DNA of 26,230 nucleotides from Bryobacterales bacterium (GTDB lineage Bacteria; Acidobacteriota; Terriglobia; Bryobacterales; Bryobacteraceae), in assembly GCA_016721425.1 (NCBI GenBank), contig JADKID010000033.1, positions 1 to 26,230 of the forward strand. Direction: 5' to 3'. A program made the translations under genes and the position numbers. The stretch's first letter is position 1. Each line of letters opens with the position of its first letter. Below are positions 16,056 to 24,289 of this stretch, one piece after another. A model generated the notes under the pieces. That model was given only the letters and a program-made list of their open reading frames with translations. It was not told the origin of the DNA and did not search any database.

Positions 16056-16676
16056 CTACATATCATCGAACGCCTGCGCGAGGACGACCTGACGACGCGA
16101 CCACTGGATGGAACCGACCGATCGAGTCGTGATAAGGAGCTGTTTCTCGTTCAACCAACTACCCGTCTTGACCACAAGGTAGCGGAGGAACCAATTGGAA
16201 TCCTCTATGATCAGATCGTCGATCTCTCCCAGTTGTCCGTCAGCGGCATCCACCTGATAAGTGACGACCTCTCTCACGCTGCGCAGGTGGGGATCTCCTT
16301 CCGCGGCCACTGGCTGGCCAGGGACAATAACGGGGACAAGAGGAGGGTCCATGGACCAATACGCGGGCCACCCATAGTACTGGCTCATCGCGATTTCCTC
16401 CTGGAGGGACACGGGCGTCGCCGTATCGACGTCTGGGCTGTTGCGGACTTGCTCCATCGACAGGCTGACCGGCACTACGCGCCGCTCCCAGTCTGGCTTT
16501 CCAGCCGCAGCAGGCGAAATCAGCACCTGGCGGCTCGACAGCCAACCACCCGTCTCCACGACGATGTAGCGGATGGTCCAGCCTCGGTCGTCAAACAGAA
16601 AATCGTGGACGTGGCCGAGCTCGCCGTCTGTGGCGTAAATGACGGAGCCGAATAGTGAGTTCAAATTGCGAAGCAT
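16056..16676 (-). CDS. Protein with two PRC-barrel domains
   Basis: The start at 16676 (MLRNLNSLFG) has AGGAGA upstream and gives 206 residues. The first PRC barrel is at about 1-75 (SVIYATDGELGHVHDFLFDD, WTIRYIVVETGGWLSSRQVL). The second is at about 125-205 (EVVTYQVDAADGQLGEIDDL, WFLRYLVVKTGSWLNEKQLL). The two repeats align closely, indicating internal duplication. The linker carries a tyrosine/proline-rich stretch (SQYYGWPAYWSMDPPLVPVI). PRC barrels occur in photosynthetic reaction-centre H subunits and RNA-processing or stress proteins. Here no partner is evident. The gene is followed by the secreted CarboxypepD_reg protein. Confidence 0.82.
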   Translation of the reverse strand: MLRNLNSLFGSVIYATDGELGHVHDFLFDDRGWTIRYIVVETGGWLSSRQVLISPAAAGKPDWERRVVPVSLSMEQVRNSPDVDTATPVSLQEEIAMSQYYGWPAYWSMDPPLVPVIVPGQPVAAEGDPHLRSVREVVTYQVDAADGQLGEIDDLIIEDSNWFLRYLVVKTGSWLNEKQLLITTRSVGSIQWSRRQVVLAQAFDDM

Positions 16677-17030
16677 GGTTTTCTCCTGGAATCCTGGTGA
16701 CCAACTCCATTGTGCGCTGTGATGGTCCTGCTTCGGCATCCCACAGAGGCCGTAGAGACGACCCGGAATCCAGGGCGGGCGCGGACCTGAGCGGGGGGAC
16801 GTTAGGTTGACCAGTCAGGCGGAGAGAACTCGTATTGGCTGGGAGCATCGGCCATTGTTGGGCTGCGGGCGGGTGCGGATTTCACTGTCCTGGTCCGAAT
16901 GCCATCATCTCGTACGCGCCGCTCATTTCCTCCGTCAAGCTTCTTCCTGCGTGATCCGCTTTTCACATATTCTTAGACATGCGTCGACGTTCAGTTGGGC
17001 TTTCAGCCAGATTCGGTTGGGGCGGTGGCA
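16677..17030. other. Intergenic spacer between divergent PRC-barrel and transglycosylase genes
   Basis: This 354-bp gap separates two divergent genes, so it should hold both promoters. I found no convincing -35/-10 pair, hairpin, repeat or short gene in it. A GC-rich stretch lies at about 16770-16880, and AT richness rises only in the short segment near 16965-16978. Confidence 0.5.
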
Positions 17031-18230
17031 ATGATACGGAGCATCCGGCTCGCCATGCGTAGAATTCTCTCCGCGGTATGTGCACTCGGCGTTCTCCTGA
17101 CCGGCTGGATGGCATATCGATCATCGCCACGAGAACTCTCGATTCCAACTCCAATGCCGTTCACTCCTGTGATCGAATTCGGCGCCAATGGAACTTCCGC
17201 ACACGTGCCGGGGCTGGTTCTGGTCGCCAACCTGGCCACGTTCGACGACGAATTATTCGCCTACCTGATTTTCGACCATCTCCGCGATCTCGTATCGCGC
17301 GACGGACGTCGCGCGTGGCTGACCTATGACAGACAGGGCGTCGATCTGAGGTATGTAATCCGAATGGGCCTGCCGATCGATATCCTGTCTGCTCTTCCCT
17401 ATCTTTTCAGGTTGCAGGCAACGAGCGTCGTGAGCCAGGTCACCTACTTCTGGGTCACTCCACAGGTCTCTTCGCACTATGAGTCTCAGTCGCAGACATT
17501 TGATCGGGCATACAATCTGCCCGCGCGCAGGAAGATCGAACTCTTGCCTCGCCCAGAACTGGTGGCCTACGTCCGAAGGTTCATCCGATTCAAAGCGGCT
17601 ACTGACGGGCGCATACAAAGAGGGATTGAGCCAATCCCGGTTCCTCCGAGCCTGACCCAGGCCCAACAACTGGCGCGCGACATCATCACGGTTGCGGACT
17701 TCTTCTCGCTGCCGATCGACTTCTTCCTTGGAATCGGTGCCATGGAGAACAACTACATGAATGTTAAAGGCGATATCGGCAATGCGCTATGGAAGAGACG
17801 GGCCCACAAAGGTGATGTGATCCTGAAGCGGGGTCCGAAGGGCGTGCTGGTGCTCAATGAGTCGTCAGGCATCTGGCAAATCACCCGGGAGACGTTGCGA
17901 TACGCGAATCGTCTGTACGTGAGGGACACACGTGATTACTCGACATTGCCTGAGCATTTGAGACCACCGAAGGAACTCAATATCAACGAAGTGCCTCCGG
18001 AAGTTCTGACCACTTACGCAGGTCTCTTTTTCCGCGATCTCCTCGACCGCTTCAAGGGAGATGTTGCGACTGCAGTGGGGGCCTACAATGGCGGGCCGGG
18101 GAACCCCAACCCACGCTACGAGGCTGGAGCTCGCAGGGTCGCTGAGCATGCTAGAAGGGTCCTGGAACACGCTGCTGTCCTGCGCGGGCGACCGGCCGCC
18201 CAGATGCGCTTTCTCAAAGCGGCCCGCTGA
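17031..18230 (+). CDS. Membrane-anchored lytic transglycosylase (SLT domain)
   Basis: The start at 17031 gives 399 residues, with a signal anchor at about 11-27. About 190 residues of unassigned periplasmic sequence follow, with LPIDILSALPYLFRLQATSV. A C-terminal SLT domain carries E239 (FLGIGAMENNYMNV, the catalytic glutamate), SSGIWQITRETLRYA (278-292) and AYNGGPGN (351-358). SLT enzymes cleave the glycan backbone of peptidoglycan to 1,6-anhydro ends. The unusually long N-terminal region is not a known binding domain by eye. A second ATG at 17055 is possible. Confidence 0.88.
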   Translation: MIRSIRLAMRRILSAVCALGVLLTGWMAYRSSPRELSIPTPMPFTPVIEFGANGTSAHVPGLVLVANLATFDDELFAYLIFDHLRDLVSRDGRRAWLTYDRQGVDLRYVIRMGLPIDILSALPYLFRLQATSVVSQVTYFWVTPQVSSHYESQSQTFDRAYNLPARRKIELLPRPELVAYVRRFIRFKAATDGRIQRGIEPIPVPPSLTQAQQLARDIITVADFFSLPIDFFLGIGAMENNYMNVKGDIGNALWKRRAHKGDVILKRGPKGVLVLNESSGIWQITRETLRYANRLYVRDTRDYSTLPEHLRPPKELNINEVPPEVLTTYAGLFFRDLLDRFKGDVATAVGAYNGGPGNPNPRYEAGARRVAEHARRVLEHAAVLRGRPAAQMRFLKAAR

Positions 18231-18307
18231 TGCGCACATGTCGCGTGTCACCGCCGGCTTCGTCGAGCCCTCGACATAGGAACCCCGACGATTTATCGGA
18301 TTCAGTA

Positions 18308-18336
18308 TTGAGACCGGACAAGTGCGGTTGTACTCT
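18308..18336 (+). promoter_or_regulatory. Candidate sigma70-type promoter before the dksA-like/glgC operon
   Basis: TTGAGA (18308-18313) and TACTCT (18331-18336) are separated by 17 bp and lie about 95 bp before the ATG at 18430. The -35 matches five of six consensus bases, but the -10 only three. It is the best pair seen in the 200-bp gap after the transglycosylase gene; support is weak. Confidence 0.22.
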
Positions 18337-18429
18337 CATTTCCGCGTCGATCTAGTCCCCCGACGGGATGGGTTCGCGGCGGCTAAAACCCTAGCATGGA
18401 ACTTGAGGGCTTCACATGGAGGTGCCGTC

Positions 18430-18818
18430 ATGACCAGAACACAACTCATTCGATTCGATCATTTGCTGGGGGCCAAGCGCGCTGAACTGCTCCGTTCCCT
18501 TCACGAATTGCGGGGGCGCCTCGTGGCCGACAGGCACGGTGATGCCATGGATCGGAGCCGCAGGGCGGCGGACCGCGCAATCGTGCTCCAAGGCATCGAT
18601 CTGGAGTCCGAACTGCTGCGCCGGGTTGAAGGCGCCATTCAGAGATTCGGGATCGGACGGTTGGCATATGCGCCGACTGTGACCGCCTGATTCCGGGCCA
18701 GCGGTTGGAGGCGGTTCCCTGCTCTCCGTATTGCGTCTCATGCCAGGAGTCGGCGGAGGCAATGGAGACCGATGGCGCGATTGCTGCCCGCGAAGGTGCG
18801 TATGCTCACGCCGGTTAG
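18430..18818 (+). CDS. DksA/TraR-like zinc-finger protein, one frameshift
   Basis: A GGAGG site at about 18419-18423 fixes the start at 18430. Residues 1-75 form a basic coiled-coil-like hairpin (RFDHLLGAKRAELLRSLHEL, LESELLRRVEGAIQRFG). The zinc finger is recovered after adding one base near 18667-18670: CADC, seventeen residues, then CVSC, with IPGQRLEAVP between. The repaired length is 129 residues. In DksA/TraR proteins the coiled coil enters the RNA polymerase secondary channel and the finger binds zinc. The acidic DxxDxA tip of classical DksA is not clear, so the effect on polymerase may differ. The stop overlaps the likely glgC start by 17 bases. Confidence 0.78.
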
Positions 18819-20127
18819 CCCGCCCCTCCGCGCGCTCTTCCAAGTGCCAGATGCGGCGAGGAACGTCCTCACCGTACTCCTCGCGGGCGGCGCCGGGAGG
18901 CGGCTCGATCCGCTGACCCGCGAGCACGCCAAGCCGATGGTTCCATTTGGCGGGATATACCGGCTCATCGACATCCCACTGTCGAACTGCATCAACTCCG
19001 GGCTGCGCAAGATCTACATTCTCACTCAGCACAAAGCGTTGAGTCTGAACCTTCATCTTCGCTCACCTGGAACATCCTATCTCCGGAGCTGAACGAGTTC
19101 ATCGAGATTCTCTCGCCAACCAAGCGGCTGCGCGAGACATGGTACCTGGGGACTGCCGACGCGGTGTACCAAAACATTCAGAGTATCGAGGAAGAGGGCG
19201 TTCCCTACGTATTGATTCTGTCTGCGGACCATGTCTACAAGATGAACTACCAGCACATGCTCCAATGGCACGTCGCTCACGAGGCAGACGTCACTCTGGC
19301 GACAACGCAAATCGCGCCTGCCGAAGCGGGGAGGTTTGGCGTCGTGTGCACCGACCGCGATTACCAGATCACAGCGTTCGAAGAGAAGCCCCAGCACGAT
19401 TCGCCGCACCGGTCGTGTTTCAACCCGGACGCATGCAGCGCGTCCATGGGCATTTACGTGTTCTCAACGCAAGTGCTGCTCGAAGCCCTGCGTGCAGACG
19501 CGGCCAATCCCGAATCCGCCCACGACTTTGGCAGGAACGTGCTGCCCTCGCTGATCGGCAAGCGACGAGTCACGGCATACGACTTCATCGACGAGAACAA
19601 GAGAGACGTTCGTTACTGGCGAGATGTCGGCACGCTGGATTCCTACTATGAGGCCAACATGGACCTGGTGGCAGTCAATCCGGAGTTCAATCTCTACGAC
19701 GAGCGGTGGCCTATCCGCATGGCCGCCCCGAAGTTGCCGCCGGCAAAGGTTCGTCCTCGCGGAGTACGACCGCCGGATGGGCGTGGCGATCAATTCACTC
19801 GTTTCCCACGGGTGCATCGTTTCCGGAGGCAGGGTAGAGGATAGTGTATTGTCGCCAGGCGTCCGAATCGGCAGCCACTGTGAGATCGAGTCCTCCATCC
19901 TTCTGTCGAACGTCAGGATTGGCGCTTCGACCCGGATTCGGCGCGCGATTATCGATCAGGACGTAGTCATTCCTGAGAATTCGATGATCGGTTTCGACCT
20001 CCAGGCAGATCGCGATGCTGGCCACGCGGTGACAGAATCGGGGGTCGTCGTGGTCTCCGGTTCTTTGGCAGCTGATGAAACCGAGGGCGGTCCAGAGCTT
20101 GTCCCGAGACTGGCGGCGCGCACCTAG
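18802..20127 (+). CDS. glgC: Glucose-1-phosphate adenylyltransferase (ADP-glucose pyrophosphorylase), two frameshifts
   Basis: The repaired protein is 441 residues, close to the family length. The start at 18802 has GAAGGTG upstream and overlaps the zinc-finger gene. LLAGGAGRRLDPLT...AKPMVPFGG is the nucleotide-binding loop. SADHVYKMNYQ, FEEKP, MGIYVF, YWRDVGTLDSYYEANMDL and a C-terminal left-handed beta-helix (EDSVLSPGVRIGSHCEIES) complete the GlgC pattern. Frame breaks are at about 19064 (one A missing) and 19748-19749 (one G extra). The enzyme makes ADP-glucose and PPi from ATP and glucose-1-phosphate, for glycogen or for glucosyl transferases such as those in this window. Confidence 0.9.
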
Positions 20128-20178
20128 CCGGGCCTGCTCGACAGATCGCTTGATTGATTTCATAACGGGGCGGCCAGA

Positions 20179-20950
20179 ATGACGATCAAAGATGCTGTTC
20201 CATCTCCGCCGCAGATACAACGTGCCTACGACGCATGGAGTTGGATCTACGATCTGGTCGCCACTCCTCTGGACCGCGGCCCACGACTACTCGCCTGGAA
20301 TGAGTTGGCAGTGCGGCCTGGAGAACTGGTCCTTGATGCTGGTACGGGAACGGGCTTCATGCTTTGGAGACTCAGCGAAAGGGCAGGTCCCGCGGGGTGT
20401 GCTGTTGGCATCGATTTTTCGGCCGGCATGATTCGGAAGGCACTCTGGCAGATTCGCCACCGATCGTCAAGGGCGCTGCTTGCAGTGGCCGATATTCGAC
20501 GGATTCCGTTGCGAGATGGGAGTTTTGATGCAATTTACAGTGCGTACGTGTTGGACCTTCTGAGTCATCGGGACATCCTTGCCGCCCTGAGCGAGATGCG
20601 GCGCCTGCTAAAACCAGGTGGTCGTATTGTGGCAGTCAATGAGCAAGCCAGACCAGGATCGCTGGATCTGGCTGGAGAGGTTCTACCGAGTTCTGCCGTC
20701 GAAAGGTCAGGCATGGATCCTCGGCGCTTGCCGTCCCGTGTTCCTGGCCCAGAGGATGAAGGAGGCGGGCTTCCAGGACGTCCGCCGCCAATTCGTGCCG
20801 GGCTTCATCTCATCAGAGATCGTCCTCGGTACCAATACCGGCCCAGTTTCGAGAGACCCGATGGAGGATCGAAATGTCACAACTGAGACAGGATCCCACG
20901 ACCAAGGAGTGGGTAATACTTGCCACGGAGAGGCTGAAGCGGCCGGATGA
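20179..20950 (+). CDS. SAM-dependent class I methyltransferase, one frameshift
   Basis: The protein has motif I LDAGTGTGFMLWRL (about 54-67), motif II-like GIDFSAGMIRKA, LAVADIRRIPLRDGSFDAIY and LLKPGGRIVAV, typical of UbiE/COQ5-like methyltransferases. The C-terminal helices continue in another frame (MSKPDQDRWIWLERFYRVLP, MKEAGFQDVRRQFVPGFISS) after a one-base change near 20638-20640, giving about 256 residues. The last 77 bases overlap galT; a further small shift could give an earlier stop at 20886. It lies between glgC and galT, an odd place for a methyltransferase. Substrate is unknown. Confidence 0.78.
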
Positions 20951-21882
20951 TTTCCGCTCATTCATCCCTCAGAATCGTGAGCCGGAACACGTGGGTGGTT
21001 GTCCCTTCTGCGCTGGGAATGAGAAGCTTACGCCCCGGGCGCCATACGCCGTCCGATTAGAAGCGGAGGATTTGGAATCGGCCTGGCGGAGTCAGAGTGA
21101 TCCCAACAAATTCGCGGCGCTAACTCCATCGGGAGACTCACGGCGTCAGATGCAGGACGGTTTCTTCCTGCAGATGCAGGGTACTGGTTACCACGAAGTG
21201 GTTATCGAAACACCAATCACAACCGGTTTCTTCACCAGATGACCGTGGAGGAGGTCGAGTCGGTCCCATTGGCCTACCGGCGCGTCACGTCGCTTTGCGC
21301 CAGGAACGCCAAACCAAGCTGATCCTGATCTTCAAAAACCATGGCGTGTCGGCGGGCACATCTTTGTCTCATCCTCACTCTCAAATCGTCGCCATGCCCG
21401 TTGTGCCGGCCAATATCCGCCGGAAGTATGAGGGAAGCGATTCGCTACTATGATGCGACGGGACGCTGCCTTACGTAGATATGCTGGAGGCGGAACAGAG
21501 GGCAGAAGCGAGGCTGGTTCTCGAAGTGCCCGGCTTTGTCGCCCTGGAGCCGTTCGCGGCACAGTCGCCGTTCGAGACCTGGATTCTGCCTACCAATTTC
21601 CGTCCGGCCTTCGGGCAAACCAGCCTCGAAGAGCTGCGGGAACTGGCCGGCCTATTGCATGAGATCCTCGCCCGTCTGGCTATCCTGCTTGACGATCCAG
21701 ACTACAATCTGCTGCTCCTTTCCGCGCCCGTCGATGGAGAGGACGAAGAGTATTTTCTCTGGCACATCCAGATCATTCCCCGCCTGACCAGAATCGCGGG
21801 TTTCGAACTCGGCAGCGGAATGCGTATTAACGTGGTGTCGCCCGAAGAAGCGGCCCATGCGTTGCGGGGCGTGCGGGCCTGA
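20874..21882 (+). CDS. galT: Galactose-1-phosphate uridylyltransferase-like enzyme, four frameshifts
   Basis: The reading is split in five segments. It becomes one 336-residue protein after changes of one base at about 21215 (A missing), 21281 (one base missing), 21432-21434 (G extra) and 21471 (T missing). It begins LRQDPTTKEWVILATERLKR and has the zinc-site CPFC motif, YHEVVIETPNHNRF and the HIT-type active site NHGVSAGTSLSHPHSQIV, in which HPH carries the nucleotidyl intermediate in GalT enzymes. RYYDATGRCLYVDML and HIQIIPRLTR complete the C-terminal domain. The reaction exchanges uridylyl (or, in some relatives, adenylyl) between sugar phosphates. Next to glgC it could interconvert nucleotide sugars and glucose-1-phosphate. 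A short hairpin (GGGC/GCCC) spans its stop. Confidence 0.82.
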
Positions 21883-21896
21883 AGCCCCCTCCGGCG

Positions 21897-23048
21897 TCAG
21901 CGCAGCGGCGCCACCTGCGGGCCAGGTTGGCGAGTCAGGTTGAAATCTCGCTCGACGTTTTCTTTGGCGCTGGCAATGTACCGCTCCATCGCCTGACGAG
22001 CGCGCCGCACGGCGACTCCGCGCAGGAATCGGCCCCGCAGCCCGGTCATCCCATCCACTTGGGACCGTTGCACGGTGATGAGGTAGTGCATTCCTCCGAT
22101 GTGTTGGTCCTGCCCAGGGATCAGGCACCGGATCTCGAGTGCGCTCCGAAAATAGTGGCTGGCGAACAGCATTTTAGATGCGATGACATACGCTTCTCCC
22201 CAGGACGCCGGAGTGCGCTGAATCACAACGTGCGTGATGCGGTGAACCGGTTTGAGGCCGAATTCTCCGACTTGCCAGTAGAAGAACTCCTCCGTCGCCT
22301 TGTCCTCCGATTTCGGATACTGGCGAAGGTACTCCGACAGTTGGGGCGCGTACTCCTGTAGTGCCGAGGTCTTCGCCAGGAGTTCGATGAGACCTTGCTC
22401 GACGCTGAACTGTTCCGCGGAGTCGTGATAGGTCGCAAGCCCCTCGTTGCCGGTAAGCTGGTAGCGGGTCAAATACTGGAACCAAAGGAGGCGGAGTGCT
22501 TTGGTTGCTTGTTCGACATAATCCGGCGAGTTCCAGTTCACGGTATTCTTCAGGAAGCGCAGGCCTGCATCACCGATCTTGAAACTGCAATCACCTGGCT
22601 TGCAGCTCTTGAGCTCGTCGACCTCCTTCTTGGAGAAACTCAGTCCGGTGAGATCGGACTCTCTGGGAGGGACACTGAACTTGCTTCCCGCGATTACTCC
22701 GGGAGCCGATTCGAACTTGGTGATGTTCGTATATCCACGAACGAAGGCCTCCGGCGTCGCCCAAATGCGTGAAATTCCGACCAGCATGACCTCGTCGGCG
22801 GCGCCTGTGTCAACGCTGTAGGCCACGATGCCTCCACCTTCAACGGTCTTCAGTTGCCGTTCACTCGCCTTCAGGTGCGTCGTCAGGGTCTCTCGGAGTC
22901 GCAGCGGTAGCGCTTGTGCGGTGAGCAAGGGACACAACGTGTGGGCGACAGCGAGAAACAGAAATGCGCGGCAGCCCAGTCCGTTCACCGACCGGGCGGT
23001 CGTGGCCCACACTCTCAGGCGTCGCGACGACGCTGTGTCTGCGCACAT
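21897..23048 (-). CDS. Secreted protein of unknown function (about 383 residues)
   Basis: The ATG at 23048 gives 383 residues; a GTG at 22988 would place the signal region (CRAFLFLAVAHTLCPLLTAQA) nearer the N-terminus. No domain is recognised. Conserved-looking stretches are LKTVEGGGIVAYSVDTGAAD, IWATPEAFVRGYTNITKFES, KSCKPGDCSFKIGDAGL and a C-terminal YIASAKENVERDFN. The KxCKPGDC segment suggests a disulfide-stabilised loop. The gene follows the TPR gene by 121 bp on the same strand and ends 14 bp from galT (convergent). The protein style resembles acidobacterial conserved exported proteins. Confidence 0.72.
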   Translation of the reverse strand: MCADTASSRRLRVWATTARSVNGLGCRAFLFLAVAHTLCPLLTAQALPLRLRETLTTHLKASERQLKTVEGGGIVAYSVDTGAADEVMLVGISRIWATPEAFVRGYTNITKFESAPGVIAGSKFSVPPRESDLTGLSFSKKEVDELKSCKPGDCSFKIGDAGLRFLKNTVNWNSPDYVEQATKALRLLWFQYLTRYQLTGNEGLATYHDSAEQFSVEQGLIELLAKTSALQEYAPQLSEYLRQYPKSEDKATEEFFYWQVGEFGLKPVHRITHVVIQRTPASWGEAYVIASKMLFASHYFRSALEIRCLIPGQDQHIGGMHYLITVQRSQVDGMTGLRGRFLRGVAVRRARQAMERYIASAKENVERDFNLTRQPGPQVAPLR

Positions 23049-23169
23049 ACATAACCTGCTCTCGCCATTGTACAGGGAGAGTCTCTGTGCCGCTCCGCAG
23101 CCTCCACCTTCGGCAGGTCGCGCGACAAGACGGCCCGGGCAGTGGAAAGCACAAGACGCCAAACCCCGG

Positions 23170-24288
23170 TCAGGACCCTGCACTGATCTTAGTCATGAGC
23201 ACCGGTAAGGGGTCGTTCTTCCCCGGCGCCGCGGCACAGCGCCGAGTTCCCGCCGCCCACAACTCCTCCGCAGCCTCCACCAGAGCTTCGGCCTGCTCAT
23301 TCATTGTCGAAGCGCGAGACCTTTCGCCTCCCAATTGCCGCGACCTGTCCAATAGCGACTGCAGGTCCCGGGATTGCACCGTCGGGGTGGCAGGCGGCAA
23401 CGGCGGTTTCCACCAGACTGAGGACCTCCACGCTACGCTTGAATCTCTCGGAGGATGCCAGTCGCCTGAGAGTCGGATCGAGCCCAGCGAGTCGGTCGGC
23501 AAGTCGTGCCCTCTTTTCCCATGAGGGCTCAATCGGCCGGCGCCGCAGCGCACTTCCATACGCCGACTGCGCCAGGCGATAGTTGCCCCGGAGTATCTCT
23601 GCCTCCGCCAGACCTGCGTATCCTTCGGCGTCCGCCGGATCGTCCCGGATCAGCGTGCGGTACGCAGCGACGGCGCGAGAGGCCGATTTCGCCTTGAGAT
23701 AGAGGGCGGCGATCTTCTTGGTGATGTCCACCGAGCCGGGAGCGGAGTTCTGCAGAGTAAGAATCTCCGCCAGCAACTGCTCCTCGGATCCACGCTCCGC
23801 AAGAAGTTCCGCCAGTTCCAGCCGCGCATCCAGACTCTGTTTTCCGGTTCGGCATCCCACGCCCCATAGATAGCCCGGTGATAGAACGAATCAGCCAGCG
23901 TGATGTTGCCACGGCGTACCGAGAGCCGCGCCATTAGCAGGTTGCCTCGCGAATTGTTGGGATCCTGGTGCAACACGTCATCCAGAATGAAACGGGCGGC
24001 ATCGACCTGCCCATCCAATATCTGCGCGGATGCCAAAGCAAGTGCGTAGGTGCGGTTGCCGCGCTCCAATGAGTAAGCCTGCCGCAGCGCATCTATGGCC
24101 GCACGGGTTTCACCTTTGCCCAATGTGGCAGTGCCTTCGGTGAAGTGCTGGTGTGCCTCCAGCCGGACCTCTTTCTTCTCAAGCCTCGCGAGAAAGACGT
24201 CCACGCCATAAAGCAAGACCATCAGTAGCGGGACTATCCCCAGGAGGGCAGGTGTCGGAGTAGCCCGGTCGGCGTCGCTCCTCGTCAT
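23170..24288 (-). CDS. Membrane-anchored TPR protein, two frameshifts
   Basis: The ATG at 24288 follows the ClC stop by one base. A single N-terminal membrane segment (LLGIVPLLMVLLYGVDVFL) is followed by tetratricopeptide repeats: AHQHFTEGTATLGKGETRAA, QILDGQVDAARFILDDVLHQ, IAALYLKAKSASRAVAAYRT and AEAEILRGNYRLAQSAYGSA. The frames join after one A is added at about 23840-23843 and one base removed at about 23370-23372, giving 372 residues ending in EALVEAAEELWAAGTRRCAA. The TPR arrays probably form a docking surface near the membrane; partners are not visible. Coupling with ClC suggests it acts with that transporter. Confidence 0.76.
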
Positions 24289-24289
24289 C

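Noticed and set aside
18772..18801. Upstream start for glgC at 18772
   Set aside because: The start at 18802 has a better ribosome site and matches the short leader usual before LLAGGAG; the longer version adds unconserved residues inside the zinc-finger gene.
20874..21882. Calling galT a pseudogene
   Set aside because: Four single-base changes, mostly in short runs, restore a full-length conserved protein, and the same error type affects many genes here, so sequencing error is the simpler explanation.
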